Shown here: positions 39,040 to 47,413 of the stretch, piece after piece
How positions within the stretch are numbered: the first letter of the stretch is position 1
Layout of the letters: every line of letters begins with the position of its first letter
DNA from: Pseudoalteromonas caenipelagi
GTDB taxonomy: Bacteria > Pseudomonadota > Gammaproteobacteria > Enterobacterales > Alteromonadaceae
Direction: 5' to 3'
Length of the DNA: 64,000 bases
NCBI RefSeq assembly: GCF_013140855.1
Contig: NZ_JABBPG010000001.1
Location: forward strand, 620,001-684,000
The notes under the pieces: model-generated
The model's database searches: none
Seen by the model: only the letters and a program-made list of their open reading frames with translations
Told to the model about the DNA's origin: nothing
Translations under genes and position numbers: made by a program

Positions 39040-42000
39040 TAGGCTACCTCGTCAATATATCTTAGGCGCATATCGCGCTGTGCTTGTTGCTGCTTTTGCT
39101 CAAGCACTTGTTTGATTTGTTCAGCAATATCGACTGCCGACATCTCAGGCGTAGCATTAACCGTAATGTTGGCATTAACGGCTACACTGCTGTTTACATT
39201 CGGTTGCGAAGAAGATGATGTTTGATCCTTTTTGGTTATCTCATGCAATGCATTAGGGTCATTCTCAAGTTTGGGTGACAATAATGCTGCACCTTGAGAC
39301 GCTGTGGCCAGCTGAGTATCCGCTTTAGCATTGGCTTGCTCTTTACCCAATACCTTCTCGCTAAACCACCCGCTAACCCCACCGGTCATCTTGCCTGCAA
39401 CAGTACTACCAAAAAAGCTCAGTAACGGTGCTACAGCTGCAACTCTTGGGTTTTTAGATTTACCTAAAGAGCGTGAGATCAGTTCACCTGTTAACCAACT
39501 ACCTCCCGTTTCACCAATCGACTGCGCTTTTTCTTTGGCAGATAAAGCATCATTGTTAGCCGTATTAAGGATACTAAGACCATTTACAACATGACCAAGG
39601 ATCCCCGTTGCATTCGCCATTTTACTAACCACACTACCCGGCTTGTTAGCTTTTGGCTGCGTAGCCATAATAGTGCCTGTGATTGCCCCCACAGGACCGA
39701 GCACATTACCCGCTAAACTTAAAATATTGCCAAATATGCTTGAAGCATTCGTCGGTTGTGTTTGTTGCGAATTATTCGCTGTACTTTGAACTGAAGCACT
39801 TTGACTGGATGTGTTTTGCAGCTGCGAGCTACGTAAGTTATTGCTAGTCTCACTTGTTTTCTGTGTGTTGCTAGCAACTGACTTAACAAGAGCGTCATTC
39901 GCAGCAGGCCGGCCCAACGTTTGATCTACTTTGCCAATACTCAAAGGTTGTGCATTAGCTAATAATGCAGGCTGGCTCTGTGTGCTTGTTGATGTATTAT
40001 CCGCAGTGTTACTTGCCTGTGATGATGTTGGTTTGTCATCTTCAAGTTTGCTACCAAACCAGTCACCTAAAAACCCACCTAGTGATTCACCACCAAACGA
40101 ACCAATAGCACCGCCTATCGCACCACCGATCAGGGTACCAACACCCGGAATGATAGAGCCTATAGCTGCACCCGCTGCTGCGCCCGCCATGGCACCACCT
40201 ATGCCACCCGCAGCAGTACCAATTTGCTGCGACTTTTCACGTTTGCTTAAACTATCATCGGCAAGCGTAGAAGCCATATCTGCTGCGCCCATAATGCTGC
40301 GCAATGGCCCAGTAAATCTACCGAGTGTTTTTGCTATTGGGCTACGCGCAAGGCCTTTAAATAAACCACCCGCTTTAAATTTTGGCTTATTCATTTTGCC
40401 AAAAATGGGGTCGTTCGCGGCCATACCCTTACCCAACTTCAGTTTACTGACTTGCTTAACCGACTGCTTAGGTGAAGACTTAGTTGGTTTGTTGGCTGTT
40501 TGCTTTTTAGGTTGCTCATTCAAGCCACCATCCAATACTTTTAACGCAGGCTTTGCTGATTTTGCCTTTGCTTTTGGTTTGGCTTGGGTAACATCACGAC
40601 CTTCTTTAGCCCAAGGTTTGTTATTACTACGATATTGAGTGTGCTTACGTTGAGCACCACCGCGTTTACCTTTACGGTTTCGAGTACGTTTTTTACGCTG
40701 TTTTTTCTTAGGCGCTTGCTCCTCATCTCCCCCTAAACTAGAGAGAAACTCAGTGGCAGCATCTCCTACCGACGATAAATCGCCGTTTAAAATGCCTTTA
40801 AAGTCGAGCTTACCAATTGCAGCGCCATGTTTTTTAAGCACAGAGGCTGCATCGCCAAAACCAAAAGAGTTCAGTAAATCAGGTGCAGCCTTAAGCAAAG
40901 ACTGCAAGTCGCCATCCATGATCCCTTTTATATCCAACTGCTTTAATGCTGGTAACGCGGTTTTTAAAGCCTTGGCAGGACCTTTAAAGTCGGCTGCTTC
41001 CATTAAACCCGGTGCGGCATCCAGTATTGAGGAGATATCGCCACTGGCGATACCTTGCATATCCAACTGCTTCAGCGCTGGTAACGCGGTTTTTAAAGCC
41101 TTGGCTGGACCTTTAAAGTTCGCCGCTTCCATTAAACCCGGTGCGGCATCCAGTATTGATGAAATATCGCCACTGGCGATACCTTGCATATCCAACTGCT
41201 TCAGCGCTGGTAACGCTGTTTTTAACGCCTTTGCAGGGCCTTTTAGGTTAGCCGCTTCCATTAAACCCGGTGCGGCATCCAGTATTGAGGAAATATCGCC
41301 GCTGGCAATACCTTGCATATCCAACTGCTTCAGCGCTGGTAACGCGGTTTTTAATGCCTTTGCAGGACCTTTTAGGTTTGCCGCTGCCATTAAATCTGGT
41401 GCGGTATCCAGTATTGAGGAAATATCGCCACTGGCGATACCTTGCATATCCAACTGCTTCAGCGCTGGTAACGCGGTTTTTAATGCTTTAGCTGGGCCTT
41501 TTAGGTTGGCCGCTTCTAAAACCTCAGGAGCTAAGTCAATTATGGATGATAGGTCCCCTTCAGTAAGGCTTTGTATATCCAGCTGATTAAGTGCATTGAC
41601 TGGTGTTGCCGCTGGTTGCTTATATTTACTGACAGCGGTATTTTTAGTTTTGTTATGCTTTAACTTGGTTACCTTTAATGGCACTGGCTGCTTGTTGCGC
41701 CTTGCGCCCTTGCCATTTGTGCTCTGACGTTTCGCTTGCGGTTTTACCCGCTTTTTTGAAGTGTTTTTTGGCGCGAGCGCGCTGACCGATGGTGCAGCGT
41801 CTTGCAAAGTATCAGACAAGCCTATTTTATCTTTACTTGGCTGCGTCTGTTTGCCTTTTGGCTTGAGCGCCAATTGGTTATTTACCGTGATCTGCTGCTG
41901 TACAGACTTAACATTAACAACTTTTAAGCTCGCTACCGTATTAAGCAAGCCACGAATAGCATTACCAACGCCTTGCTCAAAACGCTTGGGTAAGTCTTTA

Positions 42001-42593
42001 CCCAGTCCAAGTATGGCGTTTTCAACCGCACCAATCGACCAATTTAGTTGCGTAAAACTCTCATCCAATGATGAAACATCAATGGCATTAAGTAAGTTGG
42101 CTGTGCTGAACTGCACCGATGACAAGCTATCGCGCATCACACTTTGTGTAGCAAGTTGTCGTACAGCTGACTCTTGCGTATTGAGCAAACTACTCTCAAT
42201 TTTTGCGCTGCTACCAGTTGCCCCCCCGGCGGATGTCGAAGTTGCCAATGCAAGATTATCACCTTTTGGTATAACACTCGTTTGCTCTACAAGCGTTGCA
42301 TTAAGGTCAAGCAAGTAATTACGCAGCTGCGACACATGTTCGGCCAACAGTTCATCCACATTAAACTGCGATAACAAGCCTAGTAATGATTCAAGCGGCT
42401 TGCTATCAAACGCAAGTGCTTCATTTTGAAGCTGTGCTATTACCTGTCCAAGCAATGCAGCACTGGCGCTAATGTCTTCATATGGCTGAACGTTTGGCAG
42501 CTTATTTTTCACCTTATTTTGGGCAGTTCCCTGCGCAGTTGAAGCGCCCACAGCTTGAGGGCGAATTTGATCAGAAGCGTCCTGATTTTTCAT
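39039..42593 (-). CDS. Tail tape measure protein with seven 43-residue repeats
   Basis: A 1184-residue tape measure protein (P2 gpT place, between E and U) that sets the tail length. From the N terminus: hydrophilic helical part; Lys/Arg-rich stretch about 270-330; seven repeats of 43 residues (337-620) of the form QLDMQGIASGDISSILDAAPGLM plus LKGPAKALKTALPALK; a second very basic part (KKKQRKKRTRNRKGKR); a glycine-zipper segment (GGIGGAMAGAAAGAAIGSII) that may enter a membrane; and a helical end. Start: ATG at 42593; the longer frame to 42612 begins with TTG and has no ribosome site. The Ala/Gly/Lys-rich make-up is normal for the class, the ordered repeats are not. Confidence 0.9.
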   Translation of the reverse strand: MKNQDASDQIRPQAVGASTAQGTAQNKVKNKLPNVQPYEDISASAALLGQVIAQLQNEALAFDSKPLESLLGLLSQFNVDELLAEHVSQLRNYLLDLNATLVEQTSVIPKGDNLALATSTSAGGATGSSAKIESSLLNTQESAVRQLATQSVMRDSLSSVQFSTANLLNAIDVSSLDESFTQLNWSIGAVENAILGLGKDLPKRFEQGVGNAIRGLLNTVASLKVVNVKSVQQQITVNNQLALKPKGKQTQPSKDKIGLSDTLQDAAPSVSALAPKNTSKKRVKPQAKRQSTNGKGARRNKQPVPLKVTKLKHNKTKNTAVSKYKQPAATPVNALNQLDIQSLTEGDLSSIIDLAPEVLEAANLKGPAKALKTALPALKQLDMQGIASGDISSILDTAPDLMAAANLKGPAKALKTALPALKQLDMQGIASGDISSILDAAPGLMEAANLKGPAKALKTALPALKQLDMQGIASGDISSILDAAPGLMEAANFKGPAKALKTALPALKQLDMQGIASGDISSILDAAPGLMEAADFKGPAKALKTALPALKQLDIKGIMDGDLQSLLKAAPDLLNSFGFGDAASVLKKHGAAIGKLDFKGILNGDLSSVGDAATEFLSSLGGDEEQAPKKKQRKKRTRNRKGKRGGAQRKHTQYRSNNKPWAKEGRDVTQAKPKAKAKSAKPALKVLDGGLNEQPKKQTANKPTKSSPKQSVKQVSKLKLGKGMAANDPIFGKMNKPKFKAGGLFKGLARSPIAKTLGRFTGPLRSIMGAADMASTLADDSLSKREKSQQIGTAAGGIGGAMAGAAAGAAIGSIIPGVGTLIGGAIGGAIGSFGGESLGGFLGDWFGSKLEDDKPTSSQASNTADNTSTSTQSQPALLANAQPLSIGKVDQTLGRPAANDALVKSVASNTQKTSETSNNLRSSQLQNTSSQSASVQSTANNSQQTQPTNASSIFGNILSLAGNVLGPVGAITGTIMATQPKANKPGSVVSKMANATGILGHVVNGLSILNTANNDALSAKEKAQSIGETGGSWLTGELISRSLGKSKNPRVAAVAPLLSFFGSTVAGKMTGGVSGWFSEKVLGKEQANAKADTQLATASQGAALLSPKLENDPNALHEITKKDQTSSSSQPNVNSSVAVNANITVNATPEMSAVDIAEQIKQVLEQKQQQAQRDMRLRYIDEVA
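40731..41585 (-). repeat. 129-bp tandem repeat in the tape measure gene
   Basis: Units start (reading leftward) at 41585, 41456, 41327, 41198, 41069, 40940 and 40811, each 129 bases and 43 codons; the last is incomplete. Units 2 to 5 are almost identical in DNA (for example CATTAAACCCGGTGCGGCAT recurs at 129-base steps), the outer ones are diverged. Such an array can gain or lose units by slippage and thus change tape length in steps of 43 residues. Confidence 0.95.
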
Positions 42594-42723
42594 AGCAATA
42601 CCTAGGAAATACAAAGAAATGAGCGACGTGCCTGTGTTGGAAATGCATGTGTTGTTAAAAGCGTTTTAACTGGAGCAAACAGGCGTGATGTTGTTTAACC
42701 TTCGTAGAGGTCATTGAAGTTGG

Positions 42724-42770
42724 TTTTGTACTGCAAATAGCACTTCATTAATATTATTTGCAGTACAAAA
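42724..42770. other. Perfect 16-bp inverted repeat (stem-loop)
   Basis: Arms TTTTGTACTGCAAATA (42724-42739) and TATTTGCAGTACAAAA (42755-42770), loop of 15 bases. On the minus strand no T tract follows, so it is not a plain terminator. It could be an RNA processing or stabilising site, or an operator. Confidence 0.7.
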
Positions 42771-42799
42771 AAAGGCAGGTTAAAGCTCAATACCGAATA

Positions 42800-42895
42800 G
42801 CTCCTGACCTTCGTCAGGATGACGGAAATCAGGGTCAGGATTGCGGAGTCATAGTTCGTCATCCTGAATTTGTTTCAGGATCATTTCAGAACCTA
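42800..42895. repeat. REP-like palindromic repeat, copy 1
   Basis: CCTGACCTTCGTCAGG followed by ATGACGG and then GTCATCCTGAATTTG with TTTCAGGATC. The same family of palindromes recurs at 48285-48380, 51057-51690, 51975-52000 and 58081-58299, always between tail genes. Confidence 0.8.
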
Positions 42896-42946
42896 AACAT
42901 GATCGGTACTAAGATAAAAACCTGCCTTTATAAACTGAGACAAACC

Positions 42947-43072
42947 TTAGTTTGACTCAGTTGATTGTTTATAATCTACGGCTGCCTCAAACCATTCACA
43001 TAGTTCAGGTTCAGTCAGCGCGTTGAGCTCGCTTAAGCCCCACCCAGTATATTTAGCCAGGGCAATAACCAT
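42947..43072 (-). CDS. Tail assembly protein E' (GpE-like), likely made by -1 frameshift from E
   Basis: A 41-residue reading frame from an ATG at 43072, too short to be listed by usual length limits. It contains YTGWGLSELNALTEPELCEWF, the pattern of the P2 GpE family (hydrophobic, W, SEL, Met/Leu, EL, W). The frame is -1 relative to E and stays open upstream through E's stop as far as a TGA about 50 bases before E ends. In the overlap lies GCTTTTC (43101-43107), where the Phe codon TTT can slip back onto TTT. The fused E+E' protein would have about 129 residues. Confidence 0.75.
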   Translation of the reverse strand: MVIALAKYTGWGLSELNALTEPELCEWFEAAVDYKQSTESN

Positions 43073-43077
43073 GGCTT

Positions 43078-43335
43078 TTAAACGCTTGGGCGGGATACGA
43101 GAAAAGCCTGTAGCTTCTCGCGTAATTTGACAAAGTCACTCCAGTCTAATTCTTCGATTACGTCTGGAGAAACTTCACACAGATTTGCAAAGTAGCGAAT
43201 CTCACTCTCTGACTCACTCAAATCTGTTTTGTCCACCATTAAACGGTCACGTACTTTTGGTCGTCTCATTGTCAGTTGGGCATACTCATGCGCGTCGACC
43301 GTTACTGGGAAGTTTAGTTTAATGATATCTGTCAT
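43078..43335 (-). CDS. Tail assembly protein E
   Basis: An 85-residue tail assembly chaperone of the P2 gpE type, located between the tube gene FII and the tape measure. MTDIIKLNFPVTVDAHEYAQ and LTMRRPKVRDRL are typical. In P2 and lambda-like tails the corresponding gene is translated in two forms by a -1 frameshift and the long form contacts the tape measure; see E'. Six bases separate it from FII. Confidence 0.88.
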   Translation of the reverse strand: MTDIIKLNFPVTVDAHEYAQLTMRRPKVRDRLMVDKTDLSESESEIRYFANLCEVSPDVIEELDWSDFVKLREKLQAFLVSRPSV

Positions 43336-43341
43336 AATTTA

Positions 43342-43851
43342 TTACGCTCCAATTGCAGCACGTAGTAGTGCCATTTGATCTTTACCGTTAATGATACGCG
43401 TGTCGTTGTATAGGTCGATGTCGTAGATAACATCTTGACCAATTTCAAGTTTGTACTTTTGAACCGCGTATTGAAGCGTTAGTTTTGCTTCTTCGCCATC
43501 TTTCCAGTTACCCATCTCAACTTCTTTGAAGAAGCCTTCAAGTGTTACTTTAACTGGTACAGGCTCTTCACCTTGTGCTTGAATTGCACCACGCGCTGTA
43601 AGTGGTGTTGTTTTACCACTCCAGTCACCTAGTAGCTTCATCATGTCAGCGTTGTACTCAAGTAAAGTTACTGAACCTTCAAGCTTTTCAAGCTGACCCA
43701 CATCAAGCTCAATAGGTGCTTGGAAACCCGATGTTACTTCACGAGTTTTAACCGTTACTTTTGGTAAAGTGATTTCGTCAGCAATACCTAAGTAGCCCTT
43801 ACCATCAACGAATAACTTGAATTTTTTTAAGATTTTAGGAGACATTGCCAT
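43342..43851 (-). CDS. Major tail tube protein (FII)
   Basis: A 169-residue tube protein of the P2 FII type: LKKFKLFVDGKGYLGIADEITLP, KTREVTSGFQAPIELDVGQLEKLEG and KDQMALLRAAIGA at the end. It forms the inner tube within the sheath. The start shares bases with the sheath stop (TAATG). Confidence 0.95.
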   Translation of the reverse strand: MAMSPKILKKFKLFVDGKGYLGIADEITLPKVTVKTREVTSGFQAPIELDVGQLEKLEGSVTLLEYNADMMKLLGDWSGKTTPLTARGAIQAQGEEPVPVKVTLEGFFKEVEMGNWKDGEEAKLTLQYAVQKYKLEIGQDVIYDIDLYNDTRIINGKDQMALLRAAIGA

Positions 43852-45014
43852 TATACGATTTCCTCTAGGTAGTTGTTGGTTAGAATGCTCTTGAAGGTGA
43901 TGTGCTCAGCCGGTGTTGGTGGTGTAAAATCAAAACTAAAGAACACTTTACCTGCTTGAATGTTTTCAGGGGTATTTAGGTCTTCATCCGCCCAAATTTG
44001 ACCACCTAAAATCGCACCTTGTGCTTTTAATGAATCAAGGTAAGACTGCACGCTTTGCGTTACATCTTCGATGTAGGTTTTCGTGATGTTACGGTCAACC
44101 GCCCACATATGAGCACGTAGTAGTGAGTCGTTGATCATGTCCGCAGTACGAACGACTGATAGGAACGCCCATTTAGGGTCATCAGAACAGGTACGGTTAC
44201 CCCACAGTTTAAAGCCGTTTTGACGGATAATCGTCGCCACTTCTTTTTCGTTTAGTAGGTTAGCGCGAGCGCTAGCATCGCCTAACTGGAAGTCAATTGG
44301 ACGTGCTGTGCCAATAACACCATTCATGTTAGTGTTGCTTGGGCTCCACCAAAAACCACGGTCGTTGTCAGATTTTGCAATCATACCCGCTACACGCGCA
44401 CTGGCAGGCTCAACAACTGAATTACCGTCTTTGAATACCTTAACGCCAGGGTCAACTACAAATACACGACGAGAGCCAAAGTCAGCACGGTACGCTTTAG
44501 CGTCATCATCATTTGTGTTAGGGCCGTCTGCGATAATTACGGCACGTAGACGTTCAGCAACGCCAATCATTTCTTTAACAACTGGATTTGCATTGCCCTC
44601 AGGACGTTGATGTGCATAACCTGGCGCTACTAAAATACGCGGTGTAACACCCAGTACTGACTCTGCACCTAAGAATGCCTGTACACCTTCGTAAGTACCA
44701 TCTGCAGCAACGCCACCAACCATGTTAGACATAATTGCAGCTTCATCAGCACCTTCAACACGTACAACTACAACCACTGCACCAGCTTGGTCAAAAATAC
44801 CATCCATTGCTGCTGGTAGTGTACCTTCTGTACCTAAAGGTGCGGCTTCAGCTCGTTTACCTGCAATTAATACAGGTGTATTAAGTGGAAATTTATCTGC
44901 ATCTGCAGCTGGTGCTGTACCAATAACACCAATTACTGAGCTTTTTACTGTTTTGATTGGACGAGTGCCTGATTGCGCCTCGATCACCTCTACACCATGT
45001 AGAAATTGTGACAT
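43851..45014 (-). CDS. Contractile tail sheath protein (FI)
   Basis: A 387-residue sheath protein of the P2 FI family, which contracts to drive the tube through the target envelope. Start MSQFLHGVEVIEAQSGTRP; RPIDFQLGDASARANLLNEKEV and GFKLWGNRTCSDDPKWAFLSVVR near the C-terminal third are hallmark stretches. ATG at 45014 has AAGGAG seven bases upstream; the longer frame to 45059 has none. It begins a new transcription unit behind a terminator at 45047-45073. Confidence 0.96.
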   Translation of the reverse strand: MSQFLHGVEVIEAQSGTRPIKTVKSSVIGVIGTAPAADADKFPLNTPVLIAGKRAEAAPLGTEGTLPAAMDGIFDQAGAVVVVVRVEGADEAAIMSNMVGGVAADGTYEGVQAFLGAESVLGVTPRILVAPGYAHQRPEGNANPVVKEMIGVAERLRAVIIADGPNTNDDDAKAYRADFGSRRVFVVDPGVKVFKDGNSVVEPASARVAGMIAKSDNDRGFWWSPSNTNMNGVIGTARPIDFQLGDASARANLLNEKEVATIIRQNGFKLWGNRTCSDDPKWAFLSVVRTADMINDSLLRAHMWAVDRNITKTYIEDVTQSVQSYLDSLKAQGAILGGQIWADEDLNTPENIQAGKVFFSFDFTPPTPAEHITFKSILTNNYLEEIV

Positions 45015-45046
45015 ATGATTCTCCTTTAAGGGTATGTCAGTTAGAA

Positions 45047-45073
45047 ACAAAAAAACCACGCAAAGCGTGGTTT
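45047..45073 (-). terminator. Terminator between W and the sheath gene
   Basis: AAACCACGC / GCGTGGTTT with a three-base loop, followed on the minus strand by a run of T. It stands behind gene W and before the sheath gene, so the sheath-D unit probably has its own promoter in the short gap or relies on read-through. Confidence 0.88.
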
Positions 45074-45117
45074 AAGATTTAAAAAATAATTGGGAGGTTA
45101 AGCCCAGTTTGTTGTGT

Positions 45118-45453
45118 TTAAACTTGAATGCCTTCAATTAACACGGGCTCGCCGTTAATTAAGTAAAGACCATTAATATCAATTGATAATTTTCCGCTAC
45201 CAGCAGGTTGTACTGCTACCGACTCTAGGCGAAAACGTGGCTCCCACTTTTCTAATCCTTCAGAAATGGCGAGTGTAATGTCCCCAACCAAAGAGGTAGA
45301 AAAGGGTCTGTCGAGCAAGTCGAATAAACCACAGCCATAGTCACGGCGCATTACTCGACTACCGAGCGGCGTGGTGACTATATCGCGTATACTTTGTTTT
45401 AAATGCTCAACCCCAGAAAGAGGTCGGCCTGTTTGTGCATTCATGCCAATCAT
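45118..45453 (-). CDS. Baseplate protein W (GPW/gp25 type)
   Basis: A 111-residue lysozyme-like baseplate wedge protein: SIRDIVTTPLGSRVMRRDYG is the diagnostic stretch, then ISEGLEKWEPRF. It joins with J in the baseplate and starts sheath polymerisation. GGAGG lies eight bases before the ATG. Preceded by the PAAR gene at a 15-base gap. Confidence 0.95.
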   Translation of the reverse strand: MIGMNAQTGRPLSGVEHLKQSIRDIVTTPLGSRVMRRDYGCGLFDLLDRPFSTSLVGDITLAISEGLEKWEPRFRLESVAVQPAGSGKLSIDINGLYLINGEPVLIEGIQV

Positions 45454-45468
45454 GCTTGGCCCTCCTTA

Positions 45469-45768
45469 CTAACCGCCAACGGTAAAGCTGCCCTCGCCTA
45501 ACATCATTTTTCCACCGCAATTTGTTGGGTCGCCTATTCTTGCGACGGCTTTACCCGCGATTGAAAAACTGCCAGCACCTTGAGATATTTTTTTACCAAT
45601 GTGCTTTTGTTTAGGGTCAGCTATCATGCTGTGTGTACTTATTGAGTCGCCTTCACGTAAAGCAGACTTGCCTGCTACTGTAAACTTACTTTGCGTGGCG
45701 CTGGCACTGCCAGGTAAAAAACCAACGTGCACATTAGTAATATGTCCATCCAATGAAATTGCTGGCAT
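45469..45768 (-). CDS. PAAR-type spike tip protein
   Basis: A 99-residue PAAR-repeat protein (FTVAGKSALREGDSI; FSIAGKAVARIGDPTNCGG; GEGSFTVGG). It should cap the V spike and be the first part to touch the target envelope. PAAR tips are usual in type VI secretion and some phages and tailocins but absent in phage P2 itself, where the spike ends in its own iron-bound tip. Three bases separate it from V. Confidence 0.88.
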   Translation of the reverse strand: MPAISLDGHITNVHVGFLPGSASATQSKFTVAGKSALREGDSISTHSMIADPKQKHIGKKISQGAGSFSIAGKAVARIGDPTNCGGKMMLGEGSFTVGG

Positions 45769-45771
45769 AAG

Positions 45772-46482
45772 TTACTCCTGCGCACTAATGTGGCTACCAT
45801 TAAGCTTAAGTGTTGCCGCTGCTTTAACAGCCACGTTGCCACCTGTAGATTCAATATTGACCACATCACCTTTGAGGTTAAGTGCATCCGTTGCCGTCAC
45901 AGAAATGCTCCCCGTATTAGTGGTTAAACTGGCGTCCCCGTTTTCAACAGTAATGGTGGCGTTTTCCGTTACCGTGACATTGGCGTTGTTTTTCACAATC
46001 ACGTTTAGGTCGTTGTCTGCTTCTAAAATAATGTCTTTGGCTGACTTGAGTTTAATTACCGCGGTATCTTGCTTAACATCAATTAAGTATTGGTGCTTGT
46101 TGCGGTCATACTCGAGCATTGAACCATCTTGGTACTTGGTGCGCTGTACATTAATACGCTCTTCCTTGGCAACATCACTCACCACTTTGTCGATGTTATG
46201 CGCTTTTTGATACACACTGCCGAGTACCACACCTTGGGCTAAGTCGCCACAGGGAGCTAATACCATCACTTGTTCGCCCACTTCGGGCGCTTGCCAAGTC
46301 ATATCGTTAAACGCTTGATTGGTTAGCCATGGCAACCAAGTGGTGAGCCAATCACCAATTTTGACCCGTACCTTGGCTGTTTCGTAATCCACCTCATTCA
46401 CAGTGCCAAGCGATATCAGCTTTGCCAAACGGCTTTGCATATCAGCCTGTGCTAGATTACTTTGCAGCGAATTAGCCAACAT
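45772..46482 (-). CDS. Baseplate spike protein V
   Basis: A 236-residue P2 gpV-type spike. An OB-fold domain (VNEVDYETAKVRVKIGDW; LPWLTNQAFNDMTWQAPEVGEQVMVLAPCGDLAQGVVLGSVY) is followed by a beta-helix region made of short repeats (ANVTVTENATITVENGDASL, AVKAAATLKLNGS). I start at the ATG at 46482 with GGAGGTGG upstream; the frame to 46497 begins inside that site. Overlaps the previous gene by 11 bases. Confidence 0.93.
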   Translation of the reverse strand: MLANSLQSNLAQADMQSRLAKLISLGTVNEVDYETAKVRVKIGDWLTTWLPWLTNQAFNDMTWQAPEVGEQVMVLAPCGDLAQGVVLGSVYQKAHNIDKVVSDVAKEERINVQRTKYQDGSMLEYDRNKHQYLIDVKQDTAVIKLKSAKDIILEADNDLNVIVKNNANVTVTENATITVENGDASLTTNTGSISVTATDALNLKGDVVNIESTGGNVAVKAAATLKLNGSHISAQE

Positions 46483-47080
46483 TATCCACCTCCGCAATCA
46501 CCACTTCACCTTCAGCATTGACGGTTGCCACATGATGATGCTCGCCCCCTTGTGGGCCTAAATACACGTCGGTAATGGTTGGCCCCGGCAACTCTTCTGG
46601 CGGCTCCACCTGATAGTAAAACTCCCAAACTAGCTTGGCTTTGCCTATCATTGAGTCGCTTTGCTTGGTAAAAGCAAATTCGCTGTCTTTGGCAACAAAA
46701 TGCTGCCAAGGAACGGGCACACCGTCTGCCTGCATCAAGGCTTCACCCGTATCAATCACAGTGTCCAAACGCTTAAGTAGCGCGATGCTATCGGCATCTT
46801 CCGCTTCTATGTCTAGTTGCAGCTTTAGCACTCTTCTATCGAGTGGGTTTGGGCTGAGGTTCTTGTTAGACGTAGGCCCATAGGTAACGCCTGAAGCGCT
46901 ACCGGTACTTTGCAACTCACTGGCTTGACGTTCTGATATCAGCGTGACACAAAGCTGCGCCACTTGCGTTAAATCTGGATACGGCAAGGTGTGTTTAATA
47001 TGGCCAACTTGAGCCATACCTTGTAATCCAGACGTCAGGTACTCAAGCACCTTTTCAACTAGGGTACTGCGATGATTCAT
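46472..47080 (-). CDS. Tail-associated protein of unknown type
   Basis: A 202-residue protein between the tail chaperone and V. N-terminal helix VEKVLEYLTSGLQGM; the rest is mixed, with ESELQSTGSASGVT-like loop, LDRRVLKLQLDIEAEDADSIALLKRLD and a His-rich GEHHHVATV end. In P2-type clusters genes for tail completion (R, S) or a terminator lie just before V, so a tail-terminator role is a guess from place only. I do not recognise the family. Confidence 0.65.
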   Translation of the reverse strand: MNHRSTLVEKVLEYLTSGLQGMAQVGHIKHTLPYPDLTQVAQLCVTLISERQASELQSTGSASGVTYGPTSNKNLSPNPLDRRVLKLQLDIEAEDADSIALLKRLDTVIDTGEALMQADGVPVPWQHFVAKDSEFAFTKQSDSMIGKAKLVWEFYYQVEPPEELPGPTITDVYLGPQGGEHHHVATVNAEGEVVIAEVDNVG

Positions 47081-47159
47081 AGTGATTCTCTGATAAAATG
47101 CTCAGCGCTCAAAAAAGAGAGGCTGTAGGATTAACGGCGGACGATGTGCCCGAAGAGGG

Positions 47160-47411
47160 TTAAATAGCTGGCTTTTGTGGCCACACTACTTCGTCTGGGT
47201 TATCGAATGTTTGTGGTATATCGCGAAGTGCTTGGCGGTAAGCTACAAACTCTTCAGGTAAAGCCTCTCCCACTTCTTGATGTTTTACCACAACCCAGTC
47301 TGTTGCTTTTAAATGTGCATCGCGAATAGCTTTGACCGTTGCCCACTTACTTTCTGCTAACAATTGCTCTGCGGGCATTTGGTTTTCAAAATCGGATACT
47401 TGTGATTCCAT
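47160..47411 (-). CDS. Tail fibre assembly chaperone-like protein
   Basis: An 83-residue protein with WATVKAIRDAHLKATDWVVV and FVAYRQALRDIPQ, the pattern of the small phage tail assembly chaperone family that accompanies fibre genes. ATG at 47411 has GGGAGAG upstream; a TTG at 47426 lies inside that site. It follows the fibre gene at 47414 with a two-base gap, as such chaperones follow their fibres. Confidence 0.8.
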   Translation of the reverse strand: MESQVSDFENQMPAEQLLAESKWATVKAIRDAHLKATDWVVVKHQEVGEALPEEFVAYRQALRDIPQTFDNPDEVVWPQKPAI

Positions 47412-47413
47412 GA

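Larger units (their letters stand above)
42594..42946. other. Gap between E' and tape measure, with palindromes
   Basis: 353 bases without a gene. A perfect 16-bp inverted repeat with a 15-base loop lies at 42724-42770, and a REP-like block at 42800-42895 (ATCCTGAA-TTTG-TTTCAGGAT type arms). The tape measure start codon is preceded only by a weak ribosome site. Confidence 0.6.

Noticed and set aside
40753..41586. 277-codon plus-strand frame opposite the tape measure repeats
   Set aside because: It follows the 129-base repeat on the other strand and has no ribosome site; the minus frame is the real gene.
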